64,000 nucleotides of DNA from Bradyrhizobium sp. Ec3.3 (GCF_000472925.1 NZ_AXAS01000045.1:18440-82439); one strand, 5' to 3'; positions 30,350 to 39,042 are shown, counted from the first letter of the stretch. Notes: a model not told the origin generated them from the sequence alone. Numbers and translations are program-made.

Positions 30350-31111
30350 ATGGATCGGCTGATCGAAGCGGTCATCGACCTCGTTTCCAACACGCCGCCC
30401 GCCAAGGCGAAGCAGCTCGCGGCAGCGATCGGCAAGCTAGCTTCACAAGATGAGGCCGCCTCGCTGTCGGGATGGGCATCGAACCAAAACGCGCAGGCAA
30501 GGCTCGCGAAGCTTCTTGCGGCCTGGACCAACGCCCCAGTACCACCGGCTGAACTATCCGGCATACTCGCCGGAGCGAGCGCTGCCTATCACCAGGCCAA
30601 AGCCGAGCAAGAATTCGAACTCGTCTGGACAGGGCCATCGAGCAAGCTCGTCGCGACCCGAAAGACGGAGCAGGCGCTGCTTCAGGTCATCGACGCGGCC
30701 GGGTCGAAGCTCTTCATGACGAGCTTCGTAGCTTACGACGTCGCCACGATCATGAAGGCGTTAGGGCGCGCGGCGGCGCGGGGCGTTGCCGTCTCGATGC
30801 TGCTTGAGGCGAGCGCCTTGCACGGCGGAAACATAAGCTTCGACGCTATCGGGAAAATGAAAGCTGCCTTGCCGACCGCACTTATTTATTCCTGGGCGCG
30901 GAAGGCCGATGAGTTCGCCGGCGGAAGCGTTCATGCTAAAATCGCCGTCGCCGACGAAAGCTTCTGCTTCATCTCAAGCGCCAATCTCACGGGCCATGCC
31001 ATGGAAAAGAACATGGAGGCGGGCGTCCTCATCAAGGGGGGCGCCATACCGAGCAGCCTTCACAGGCACCTCGAAGCGCTCGTGACAACCAAAGTGATTG
31101 CAGGCGTCTGA
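30350..31111 (+). CDS. drmC: DISARM protein DrmC (phospholipase D-like)
   Basis: The 253-residue protein has a single HKD-type active site, HAKIAVADESFCFISSANLT (about 195-214), typical of the PLD superfamily of nucleases. The N-terminal part is helical. DrmC is the accessory PLD protein shared by both DISARM classes and is not always needed for protection. The gene starts 7 bases after drmB and overlaps vsr by one base (TGATG). Confidence 0.9.
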   Translation: MDRLIEAVIDLVSNTPPAKAKQLAAAIGKLASQDEAASLSGWASNQNAQARLAKLLAAWTNAPVPPAELSGILAGASAAYHQAKAEQEFELVWTGPSSKLVATRKTEQALLQVIDAAGSKLFMTSFVAYDVATIMKALGRAAARGVAVSMLLEASALHGGNISFDAIGKMKAALPTALIYSWARKADEFAGGSVHAKIAVADESFCFISSANLTGHAMEKNMEAGVLIKGGAIPSSLHRHLEALVTTKVIAGV

Positions 31112-31599
31112 TGGACACGGTCGACAAGGCGACACGTTCCAGGATCATGGCCAGCGTCGGTCAGCGCAATACCGGCGTCGAGCTGATGCTGCGCTCGGCT
31201 CTTCACCACATGGGAGTTCGCTACCGGCTGCACGTTCGTTCCCTTCCGGGCAGCCCCGACCTCGTCTTTCCGCGTTATCGCGCCGCCGTGTTCGTCCATG
31301 GCTGCTATTGGCATGCGCACGGCTGCCACCGCTCGACCGTTCCTCGAAGCAACCACGGCTTTTGGTCCGACAAGTTTGTCGCGAACAAATTGCGCGATGC
31401 GAAGAAAGAAGCCGCGCTGCTCGATGCCGGATGGCGCGTCATGACGGTTTGGGAGTGCGCGCTTCGCGGGAAGACTGCCCGGCAGCCCGAAGAAGTAGCG
31501 GCCGCCGTCCGCAAGTGGCTGCGTTCGCCCGCGAGTCGCAGCCGGCCCGCCAACGCGCCCGCTCCTTCGATCGCAGGCCTCGAGTGGGCAGCGTCATGA
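31111..31599 (+). CDS. vsr: Very short patch repair endonuclease Vsr
   Basis: The 162-residue protein shows the Vsr core: RSRIMASVGQRNTGVELMLR, PGSPDLVFPRYRAAVFVHGC with the catalytic aspartate, YWHAHGC and the tail AALLDAGWRVMTVWEC. Vsr nicks beside the T of T:G mismatches that arise when 5-methylcytosine deaminates. Its place at the end of an operon that opens with a C5 methyltransferase fits a job of protecting the host from mutation at DISARM-methylated sites. It overlaps drmC by one base. Confidence 0.92.
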   Translation: MDTVDKATRSRIMASVGQRNTGVELMLRSALHHMGVRYRLHVRSLPGSPDLVFPRYRAAVFVHGCYWHAHGCHRSTVPRSNHGFWSDKFVANKLRDAKKEAALLDAGWRVMTVWECALRGKTARQPEEVAAAVRKWLRSPASRSRPANAPAPSIAGLEWAAS

Positions 31600-31890
31600 C
31601 GATCGCATGTCTTGGCTGGGGATCTTTGAGCTGGAGTCGCGGCGACCTGCCGATCCGAGGAAGCTGGCACGAAGACGGTTTCGTCAATGGGTGCTTCTGG
31701 CACCGACATGAAGGCTGCGCGAAGTCGACCACTCCAGCAACACGTACGGACTTTTGGCTTCAGAAATTTAAGAAAAATGTTGCGAGAGACCGACGAGCCA
31801 AGTCTCGCTAGAGGCAGCGGGCTGGAAGGTGATTGTGATCTGGGAATGTGAGGTGCCGACGCTTCAAGCCGCTGCGGCTCTGACTAAACC
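31596..31890 (+). pseudogene. Recombination scar: start of one gene fused to a second vsr relic
   Basis: ATG 31596 overlaps the vsr stop (ATGA). The first 28 or so codons (MTIACLGWGSLSWSRGDLPI) look like the start of an uncharacterised protein family with a conserved CLGWGSL opening. The frame then runs straight into the middle of a Vsr protein (FVNGCFWHRHEGC, TDFWLQKFKKN), stops at 31811, and the Vsr end continues in another frame (LEAAGWKVIVIWECEVPT, to about 31890). So a neighbour gene and a second vsr were joined by deletion, then frameshifted. This Vsr copy differs from the intact one. Confidence 0.7.
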
Positions 31891-31967
31891 TATCTGTTCA
31901 TCTGTCAAAAAGAGAGCTCGAGTTCGCGCGACGAACGTGTTATACGACCTACGACATGGGGCGGTAA

Positions 31968-33095
31968 ATGCGGGTCGTTAGTCTATTTAGCGGCATTGGT
32001 GGTTTTGAACTGGGCTTGTCTCGGGCCGGCCATGAAACCGTTCTCATGTGCGAGAACGATGACCTTGCAAGATCAGTTCTGCATCATCGCTTCCCCGGCA
32101 TCACTGTTCGCAAAGACGTGCGCTCGCTAAAGCAGTTACCAACCTGCGATATCTTGACTGCTGGCTGGCCCTGTCAGGATTTAAGTCAGGCTGGAAGGAC
32201 TGCGGGGCTCAACGGTAGTAGCTCCGGGTTAATCTCGGAAGTTTTTCGAGTTATAGAAGCAAGCAAGCACAAACCGGATTACGTATTGCTTGAGAACGTC
32301 GCGTTTTCCTTGCACCTGCATGGCGGAGCTGCATTGAAGTACGTGACAGCAAACCTTGAACGACTAGGATATCGGTGGGCCTATAGAATTTTAGACAGCA
32401 GACAATTCGGGGTCCCGCAACGCCGGCGCAGGGTTTTCATTTTGGGATCGCGCAAAGCATTGCCACAAACGATACTTTTTCGAGGAGCGAGCGCGGTCGG
32501 AAAAATCAACGAGCCTTCCGTCGAGATGTTTGGCTTCTACTGGACAGAAGGAAACACGGGACTTGGTTGGTCACCCGGGGCTGTTCCGCCTCTAAAGGGG
32601 GGATCTTCGCTTTCCATTCCCTCCCCGCCAGCGATTTGGGACAAACGCTCGCGGTCCTTTCTGACGCCCGGAATATCTGATGCTGAGCGAATGCAAGGCT
32701 TTCCTTCCGGTTGGACGGCCGTTGGCGTTTTGAAAAACAAGAGAAAGCGGGGAAGGTGGAAACTTATCGGCAATGCCGTTAGTGTGCCTGTAGTCGAGTG
32801 GATTGGCAGGGGCTTTTTGGGAAACGAAGAAATAAAATATGAAGCGCCGGTAAGTACGACCTTCACAAAGTCCGCAAACGCTGCTTACGGCGAGAAAGGC
32901 AAACCGCACCTATATTTCTGCTTCGGCCATGAAGGATCAGACGCGCCCGATATTGGAAGCTTGGAGAATTTTCAGTTGAATGATGCAACAGAGCTTTCAG
33001 GGCGAGCTGCGTCGGGGTTTTTATCACGGATTGAAAAAAGTACGTTGAAAACACATCCCAGCTTCATCCCTGATCTGAGAAATTATGTCAGCTAA
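31968..33095 (+). CDS. Second C5-cytosine DNA methyltransferase
   Basis: The 375-residue enzyme has motif I (VVSLFSGIGGFELGL), IV (GWPCQDLSQAG, catalytic cysteine), VI (LLENVAF), VIII (QRRRRVFILG) and X (LIGNAVSVPVVEWIG). After motif X, about 90 residues follow with no clear homology (from about 285), which is longer than usual. The DNA is much richer in A/T than the DISARM operon, which suggests separate acquisition. It follows a vsr relic, so the original pair was probably Vsr plus this methyltransferase. Its end overlaps the convergent HEPN gene by 8 bases. Confidence 0.88.
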   Translation: MRVVSLFSGIGGFELGLSRAGHETVLMCENDDLARSVLHHRFPGITVRKDVRSLKQLPTCDILTAGWPCQDLSQAGRTAGLNGSSSGLISEVFRVIEASKHKPDYVLLENVAFSLHLHGGAALKYVTANLERLGYRWAYRILDSRQFGVPQRRRRVFILGSRKALPQTILFRGASAVGKINEPSVEMFGFYWTEGNTGLGWSPGAVPPLKGGSSLSIPSPPAIWDKRSRSFLTPGISDAERMQGFPSGWTAVGVLKNKRKRGRWKLIGNAVSVPVVEWIGRGFLGNEEIKYEAPVSTTFTKSANAAYGEKGKPHLYFCFGHEGSDAPDIGSLENFQLNDATELSGRAASGFLSRIEKSTLKTHPSFIPDLRNYVS

Positions 33096-33783
33096 CGTAT
33101 GACCGGCCAGTCTCGTACCGCTGCATCATCCTTATATAGGAACACATGAACGATCTTATGCGGTCGAGCTTGTCTGCTATATCGGCGACCGAATAATTTC
33201 CGCCTATGGCTTCGAAGGTTTCCTCGCCATGGGCCAATTCGTTCCTAGCGTTTTTTACGATAGCCAAATCAGACCCGCCCAAAGTCTTGTTGGGAGGCCG
33301 CCATCCGCGATCGCCAATGTCTCGCGCGAATTTTATCAGCTTCGTATGATCAATATTGCCGGCGAAGGGTACGGCCTCCTCCTTCTGCAACCAACTCACT
33401 CTCCCTGGTACAAATTCGACAAATTCCTGCAGTAATGCTCCATGATTGACGCCGTCTTGCAGCTTCTTCTTGAAATGCGCGTGCACGATATCTTGCTGCC
33501 AATAGGCGATCAGCTCAGCAAAGGAGCTGCTGTCATTTTGCATGCTCTTTCTCACGCTGATGACAGTCTCTCTGGTCGCGAACTCCACACAATTGTAAAT
33601 CATGATGAAGGACGCTGCGCGAGATGCCGCGAGCGTCGCGGTCGCTCGATAAAAGCCCTTGCCTGGCGTCCGATGCCGCGTTTCCAGCTCGCGGAGAGAC
33701 CGCAAATAATATGACACCCCAGCAATTCGGGCGCGAAAAGCCGCTTCAATCATTGCTCTGCGCCAGTAATCTGTCTCGCACAA
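33088..33783 (-). CDS. HEPN-like nuclease (MAE_28990 type), partner of the DUF262 gene
   Basis: The 231-residue helical protein has the HEPN catalytic signature RNELAHGEE (R-x4-6-H) at about 186-194 and an N-terminal region (AFRARIAGVSYYLRSLRELE; SFIMIYNCVEFATRE) like that of the MAE_28990/MAE_18760 HEPN family. HEPN proteins of this kind cleave RNA in toxin and defence systems. The gene overlaps the upstream DUF262 gene by 38 bases, so they form one operon. Confidence 0.7.
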   Translation of the reverse strand: MCETDYWRRAMIEAAFRARIAGVSYYLRSLRELETRHRTPGKGFYRATATLAASRAASFIMIYNCVEFATRETVISVRKSMQNDSSSFAELIAYWQQDIVHAHFKKKLQDGVNHGALLQEFVEFVPGRVSWLQKEEAVPFAGNIDHTKLIKFARDIGDRGWRPPNKTLGGSDLAIVKNARNELAHGEETFEAIGGNYSVADIADKLDRIRSFMCSYIRMMQRYETGRSYVS

Positions 33784-34831
33784 ATTCGATACGAACCCGC
33801 AGGCGTGGCCCGCTATTGCTAGCGTCCGTCCTAACTAGCGCATTCAACTGATCGCCAAAGATCCAATCGGGGTCGGAAGTCAACTTAAGGTTTGGCTTTT
33901 GCCGTAGTGCCAAGCAGGTTCCTACAGCGACAGCCTCAAATCGAACGCGGGGCAGCGTGCCACCCTTACCGCCTCGATAAAAAGCTTTGGGATAGTTGTC
34001 CGTCACGAATGTCATGGTGCGCAAGAATTCGTCTCGCATATGATGGACCTGAGCGTCAGTAATGGTCTTGTTCAGTTCAATTACATTCAGGTCCAAAAAT
34101 CGCCGGACGTCGTGCTTAAATTCCGTGTAGTGATCCGAGTATATGAAGAAGCGGGTGACCAGCTCCTGCCGCTCGCTTTCTGGATCGGCAGCTTTGGTGA
34201 TCTTGGGCGAAAGCTGTTTGAAGATGTCCGTCGCGGCGCACTCCAAGATTAGGTCCAAGAACCTGCCACGGAAAGCACCCTTCCTGATCTCCGCATCGTG
34301 CAGTGTCTTCCCGGTGGTGTTCAACCGTCTGAACAGCTCGATACGAGTACTCTCGTCCGTGCCCTCGTCTAGAACGAACGACCGAATTGGAGTGTTGAAA
34401 AGACGCTTACGAACTGTGAGTGGAAAATCCGCGTATCTGAACCCCGACAGAATATCTAGCTTATCAAGGTCACCGAGAGCGAATTCGTTGTTGACGAAGC
34501 GTGCCAAGGTACGGACGCGTTGGGACCCATCCACAATTTCCAAGCGACCCTTGACGTCATAGAAAAAGATTGGAGGGACCGGAATTCGCAATATCACGCT
34601 CTCGATAAAGTAGGACTGAGCTTGCTCAGACCATCGGAGCTTCCTTTGGTATTCAGGAATGTAAATGTCGCCCTCTTGTTCGGGCTCTTCCTTAAATTTC
34701 TGAACCAGCAGTTCTACGGGGTAGTCGGTCACGAGATAGCGAACATCTCTGCGGGCTGCCTCGATAACCGCAGTAATTTCCTCTTCAGAAGGCGCAAGAT
34801 TAAGGCCCTTCTGTATTTCGTAATCGCTCAT
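33746..34831 (-). CDS. DUF262 (ParB/GmrS-like) protein paired with HEPN nuclease
   Basis: The protein carries the DUF262 core: IPEYQRKLRWSEQAQSYFIE (about 60), IPVPPIFFYDVKG and the signature IVDGSQRVRTL (about 100-110), then RLNTTGKTLHDAEIRKGAF. In GmrSD and similar systems this fold has a nucleotide-dependent nuclease or sensing role. The start ATG 34831 follows GGGGA; ATG 34855 is possible. The length is 361 residues, with only the N-terminal DUF262 part assigned. It is the first gene of a two-gene unit with the HEPN protein, which suggests sensor plus effector. Confidence 0.8.
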   Translation of the reverse strand: MSDYEIQKGLNLAPSEEEITAVIEAARRDVRYLVTDYPVELLVQKFKEEPEQEGDIYIPEYQRKLRWSEQAQSYFIESVILRIPVPPIFFYDVKGRLEIVDGSQRVRTLARFVNNEFALGDLDKLDILSGFRYADFPLTVRKRLFNTPIRSFVLDEGTDESTRIELFRRLNTTGKTLHDAEIRKGAFRGRFLDLILECAATDIFKQLSPKITKAADPESERQELVTRFFIYSDHYTEFKHDVRRFLDLNVIELNKTITDAQVHHMRDEFLRTMTFVTDNYPKAFYRGGKGGTLPRVRFEAVAVGTCLALRQKPNLKLTSDPDWIFGDQLNALVRTDASNSGPRLRVRIEFVRDRLLAQSND

Positions 34832-34855
34832 CCCAGTTCCCCCATGCTGCCGCAT

Positions 34856-35200
34856 CCAACCTCAACCGGAGCGCGAGGGCAAGAGCGTCGCTGTCTATCG
34901 ACTTCACGGATCGGTGCCTCGCCCTGCTTACGAAGCTCCGCGCTCGACGAAAATATGGGTCATCGCACGCGCCTTGCGGACTTCCTTCGTCAGTGCCTTA
35001 ACGATCTATTCATGCTGACAATCGGAGGCGCTCCAAGGCCCATCGCTCGGCCTGCGGGCTCGCCTGACTGCAAGAAGCCGGGCCGACTGGCCCTTGTGAC
35101 AAGCGCGATCCGGGAATGTGGTTAACTTCAGCGTCCCGAGCAATGTGTTGTAATTCACGGGCCGCGCGCCCGCGGCGGCTTAGACCCGCCGGTACCGCTC
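34856..35200. other. No gene seen upstream of the DUF262 operon
   Basis: About 345 bases without a supported frame. It should hold the promoter of the DUF262-HEPN operon (minus strand). Confidence 0.35.
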
Positions 35201-35802
35201 TTGAAATTGCAATGGAATTCGACAGCAGAGGCTAGATACGCCCCTCTAGACGAACGCTATGTCGCTGCTGGAGAGCCGATGCTGGCGGCGCTCACCGAGT
35301 GGGGTGTCGCGTATCCCGGGTTGAACGTGATGGTCGAGCGCGACGAAATTCTGGAGCGAGGCCTCAAGCCGATCGCGGCGGAGCCGGAGCAAGTGACCGG
35401 CGCGACCCTTCACGAAGCATCATTGTCGCAAATCGCGCTTCTAGAGCCGGAGCTGATTAACTACTGCCGACAAACACCCGAAAGGGCACAAGCCTTGTTC
35501 GGGCTTGTGGTCTGCTACGTCGCATCGGCGGATGATTCGTGGCGCACAACCGCCGAGATGGCCGTGAAGACGAAGGAGGGTGAGAAGACCGTTGCGCTGA
35601 GCTTTGCAGATTGCTACCGGGTGCTCACATTCCAATCGGAGAAACGTTGTCATTCGTTCAAGACGCGGAGGGGAGCGACGTCGCCATCCGGAACGTGGCG
35701 GCTCTGCGGTACGCCGTTCGGCCTGATATATGGGAAGCCGGAATGGACTTTGACGAATGGGTCGAGAGTGCGTTTGTAGCTGCTGGGCCGGAAGAGCCCT
35801 GA
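35201..35802 (+). pseudogene. Uncharacterised gene, probably frameshifted
   Basis: The frame from 35201 encodes an acidic protein (APLDERYVAAGEPMLAALTE; EASLSQIALLEPELINYC; ALFGLVVCYVASADDSWR). Near 35620 its quality falls, while another frame goes on in the same style (AIRNVAALRYAVRPDIWEAG; MDFDEWVESAFVAAG) to 35802. This suggests one protein of about 200 residues with a single frameshift. I do not recognise the family. Confidence 0.35.
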
Positions 35803-36002
35803 TGCTCTTCGATGACAACGAACGAAAATGTGATCACTGAGCGTGGGTGCGCGTGGTGCGTCTCCGCTCACCGCCCCTCGTCATAGCTCTCGTATCCAAT
35901 CGATTCTTGCAAGATACACGCCCCAAAGGACCCGTCCACTTGACTGCCTTGGACATCGCGGCCAAGTTCGGCAGGCTGCGCTTCTGATGGACCAAAATTC
36001 CT

Positions 36003-37247
36003 GTGCGGATCATTCCTTCCAGCCTCCTATCGTCATCGGATTTGATCATCGACGCCGTCTATGAGGGCGGCAGGCAGGGAAATGCAGCCGATGACCCGAT
36101 CTCCAAGATACTTGAGGGAGTAGGAAACCAGGGTGGATTTCGCGCCGCCGGACGCGGGCCGGACAAGAAGTACGTTGTCCTCTACACCAGTGGAGAAGAA
36201 AAAGACTGGCCCGACACTTTAAACCTGAGCACCGGTCAGTTCACCTACTTTGGTGACAACAGACGGCCAGGACACCAACTGCACGAGACCCCGCGCAGGG
36301 GAAATGAAATCTTGCGGCGCGCGTTCGAGTGCCTGCACGCCTCACCGCCGATGCGAGCTGTCGTACCCCCGTTCTTCATTTTCAAGTGGTATCCAACGCC
36401 CGAAAGCAGCCGATCCGTACAGTTCAAAGGATTGGCGGTTCCTGGATTCCCTGGCTTGCCGTCAACGGCCGACCTGGTCGCTGTTTGGAAAACCACAGAA
36501 GGACAACGCTTTCAGAACTACCGCGCGATTTTCACAGTGTTGGACGCTCCTGTGATCGCGCGTTCGTGGCTGCAAAAGCTAGCTGCCGGACCTAGCGCAG
36601 GTGCTGTTGGTTCGGCACCCGCTGCTTGGCTGGATTGGGTGCAGTCTGGTCACGCACATGCCCTAGCTTCGGAAAATACCACGATCATCAGAAGCATCGA
36701 AGAGCAGCGGCCCGATACTCCGACTAAAATTGCCATTTTGCGCGAGGTCTTCGAGTATTTCGAGCAAGCACCGATTGCTTTCGAGGCGTTCGCCGCAAGG
36801 GTCTTTCAGATGCACGATCCGCGAGTGATCATCGACACAATCACGCGAGGCAGCGTCGATGGAGGTCGCGACGCAATCGGTCGCTATCTCCTCGGTCTTT
36901 CGGACGATCCGGTCTACGCGGAATTTTCGCTCGAAGCGAAATGCTATCAACCGGGGTTCGACGAAACTTCGCCGAATACTGTTGGAGTTAGAGAAGTTTC
37001 ACGGCTTATCTCCCGAATTCGCCATCGGCAATTCGGGGTTCTGGTGACCACCTCGGTGATCGCGCGCCAAGCTTACGAAGAGGTTCGCGAGGACCGCCAT
37101 CCGATCATCTTTCTTAGCGGAGGAGACATCGCTGATATTCTTGTCAACAATGGCTTCAACACGCCAGAATTGGTGACATCTCTTTTGCACACGGAATTTT
37201 CGCTGACGGAAACTGCTTTAGGGATACCGCGCGCTAGTGGAGCTTGA
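36003..37247 (+). CDS. Modification-dependent (type IV) restriction endonuclease, Mrr-type
   Basis: The 414-residue protein has an N-terminal domain (about 10-180; AVYEGG, GNQGGFRAAG, LSTGQFTYFGDN, RSVQFKGLAVPGFPGL) like the SRA-type domain of AspBHI/ScoMcrA enzymes that read 5-methylcytosine, and a C-terminal Mrr-like catalytic domain with RGSVDGGRDAIG and AEFSLEAKCYQ (D...E-x-K). It should cut DNA carrying modified cytosine. The start GTG 36003 is approximate. It is the intact paralogue of the gutted gene at 23781. The end overlaps the convergent gene at 37234 by 14 bases. Confidence 0.82.
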   Translation: MRIIPSSLLSSSDLIIDAVYEGGRQGNAADDPISKILEGVGNQGGFRAAGRGPDKKYVVLYTSGEEKDWPDTLNLSTGQFTYFGDNRRPGHQLHETPRRGNEILRRAFECLHASPPMRAVVPPFFIFKWYPTPESSRSVQFKGLAVPGFPGLPSTADLVAVWKTTEGQRFQNYRAIFTVLDAPVIARSWLQKLAAGPSAGAVGSAPAAWLDWVQSGHAHALASENTTIIRSIEEQRPDTPTKIAILREVFEYFEQAPIAFEAFAARVFQMHDPRVIIDTITRGSVDGGRDAIGRYLLGLSDDPVYAEFSLEAKCYQPGFDETSPNTVGVREVSRLISRIRHRQFGVLVTTSVIARQAYEEVREDRHPIIFLSGGDIADILVNNGFNTPELVTSLLHTEFSLTETALGIPRASGA

Positions 37248-38001
37248 ACCACGGACGCCCCGTCTCCATAACGTTCACTCCGCCGACCCCCTCAATCAAC
37301 ACTTGTGCTGTATCTTGGAAAACGGCCTTTAGTTTATCCTCGTATTTCAACAAATTCGGCACAAATACAGCAGCAAATGCGACCGGCAATGCAATCTCAT
37401 TCAATGCCAAAAACAAGCCGCCTTCTTGGTACGCCGGAGCTGTTGTCGCTCTCCCGACAGAATTGTGAGCTTGTGGCATGCTGTTTGGATCGGCGTGAAT
37501 AGAGTAGCCTGAGAGCATAGCGTATCTCTTCTCGTCAACAGGGACAGGTGCGTTCAGCCGCTCAAGTGCTAATCGGACTTTTACTGCGGAGAACTCGCGG
37601 CGACGTTGCTTCTCGTCGATCGTTTTCCAAGTCTCTAGTTGCGTTGGGTCAGCTACAAACAACGACAACAAATTCGCTATTTCTCCCAAAGTACGAGCTC
37701 CGGACAACGCCTGATCATAGTAACCTCGTCTCGCCGCGGAGATAGCCGCGTACGCTGAGTTCGCGGTGCGGCCTAAGAGGTATTCGAGCCGATGATCGCC
37801 TTTCGCGCAACCCCACCAACATGCGGCCGAGCAGTCCAGCAACGCTAACGTCATGCTTAATGCTTCGTAGCATTGTGGCAAGCGTTTTCCGAGTTGAGGC
37901 AAACGCTCAGTTGTTATCTTCGAACAGGCATCTTCCCTTTCGGTGATGCTGTCTAGAAATGTTATACCAGTAAGGTCGTTAGGAAGCTGCGACACTTTCA
38001 C
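37234..38001 (-). CDS. Uncharacterised protein (DUF5677-like)
   Basis: A 255-residue largely helical protein (ALSMTLALLDCSAACWWGC; NSAYAAISAARRGYYDQALS; GARTLGEIANLLSLF; YSIHADPNSMPQAHN). The pattern of two helical halves with a late S-x-H-A-D resembles uncharacterised DUF5677-like/HEPN-type helical proteins, but I cannot prove that. It converges on the type IV nuclease gene. No signal peptide. Confidence 0.45.
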   Translation of the reverse strand: MKVSQLPNDLTGITFLDSITEREDACSKITTERLPQLGKRLPQCYEALSMTLALLDCSAACWWGCAKGDHRLEYLLGRTANSAYAAISAARRGYYDQALSGARTLGEIANLLSLFVADPTQLETWKTIDEKQRRREFSAVKVRLALERLNAPVPVDEKRYAMLSGYSIHADPNSMPQAHNSVGRATTAPAYQEGGLFLALNEIALPVAFAAVFVPNLLKYEDKLKAVFQDTAQVLIEGVGGVNVMETGRPWFKLH

Positions 38002-38062
38002 TCCTATCGAACTGCCTCAATCTTTCGGGCACCATATGGCCTTGCGGGGGAGCAGGTCATCA

Positions 38063-38728
38063 TCACGTAAGCGGCCGCCCGCCGCTACTACGTCCAGCAT
38101 TCATTTTGCGCAGGGCGCGCATAGTCTCAGTGCGCGTGTGCCTCAGTCCGCTGTCCCTAGCGCCGCGGTTTGTACCGGTTCGTGACGAGGTTCGAGAGCA
38201 CGCGGCGGGGTCTTGTGGCACGGCTAACCGCTCCCGCCGCCGCTGTCGTGAGGCGCGTCGCTGCGCCACCACATCCGGCGCGTCGGGTCGCGGCTCAGCA
38301 GGATCACGGCGCGGCACCTCCCAGGGCGCTAGCCGGGGCTGTCGCCAGCGCTCCGTCGTGCCGTCGTCGTGGACGATCACGCGGAACCTCACGCCCGACT
38401 TGCGGAGCGCCCACATCGCCGCGTGCGCGGAGCGACATTCCCACCATTCGGCGCCCGCCCGCATCAGCGCCTCGCGCGTCGCCCGCTGCGATGCGCTGCA
38501 TCGCCCTCCCGGCGATTTCATCTCGATACCGATTGGCTTCGTGTAATGACACCAGACCAGTGTGTCCGGAACGCCGGGTTTGACGCCACGCTTCTTGCGC
38601 ATCGCGCCGGCCAGCGCACTAGGCGCGACAGGATCGGTCGCCGTGGCAAATGTGCAGGCAGGGTCGAGCCACTTGTCGAGCAAGGAGGCCAGCTTCACCT
38701 GCTGCTGCCACTCCGCGCGGCGCGCCAT
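38063..38728 (-). CDS. VRR-NUC domain nuclease
   Basis: The N-terminal 125 residues carry the VRR-NUC pattern: KRGVKPGVPDTLVWCHY (aspartate) and IGIEMKSPGGRCSASQRATR (E-x-K), followed by ALMRAGAEWWECRSAHAA. This fold is a PD-(D/E)xK nuclease common in phages and integrated elements, where it resolves or trims DNA. The C-terminal 90 residues are basic and of low complexity. It is the last gene of a minus-strand cluster with replication-type genes. Confidence 0.8.
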   Translation of the reverse strand: MARRAEWQQQVKLASLLDKWLDPACTFATATDPVAPSALAGAMRKKRGVKPGVPDTLVWCHYTKPIGIEMKSPGGRCSASQRATREALMRAGAEWWECRSAHAAMWALRKSGVRFRVIVHDDGTTERWRQPRLAPWEVPRRDPAEPRPDAPDVVAQRRASRQRRRERLAVPQDPAACSRTSSRTGTNRGARDSGLRHTRTETMRALRKMNAGRSSGGRPLT

Positions 38729-38736
38729 GGCCGGGG

Positions 38737-39042
38737 TTAGCTCGTAGCGCGCCCGTCGGCGTCGGCTTCCTCGGCGTCGCGGAACAATCCGGTTGACTTG
38801 GTTTCGCTAGAGAGAAACTCGCCGACTTCCAGCAACGTCGAAGCGGCGCGTACGCGCTGGGTGACGCTTGCGAAGCCATCGCTTCTCACAACAAAGCTCA
38901 GAAAGGCGACGGCATCAGGCCCACACTGCCGCGCCCGCTTTCGGGTCTCGGTGGCCGCCTCGGCATCGTCGCCGCGCGCCGTCCATTGAACCGCGTTGAT
39001 GGTCTCGGTCAGCTTTTGTTGGTTCACTTTCAAAACGGCCAT
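38737..39042 (-). CDS. Small protein of unknown function in mobile-element cluster
   Basis: A 101-residue protein (LKVNQQKLTETINAVQWTAR; DAVAFLSFVVRSDGFASVTQ; RVRAASTLLEVGEFLS). It is helical and acidic at the end. It lies 8 bases before the VRR-NUC gene and in the same direction, so it is probably cotranscribed. No family recognised. Confidence 0.5.
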   Translation of the reverse strand: MAVLKVNQQKLTETINAVQWTARGDDAEAATETRKRARQCGPDAVAFLSFVVRSDGFASVTQRVRAASTLLEVGEFLSSETKSTGLFRDAEEADADGRATS

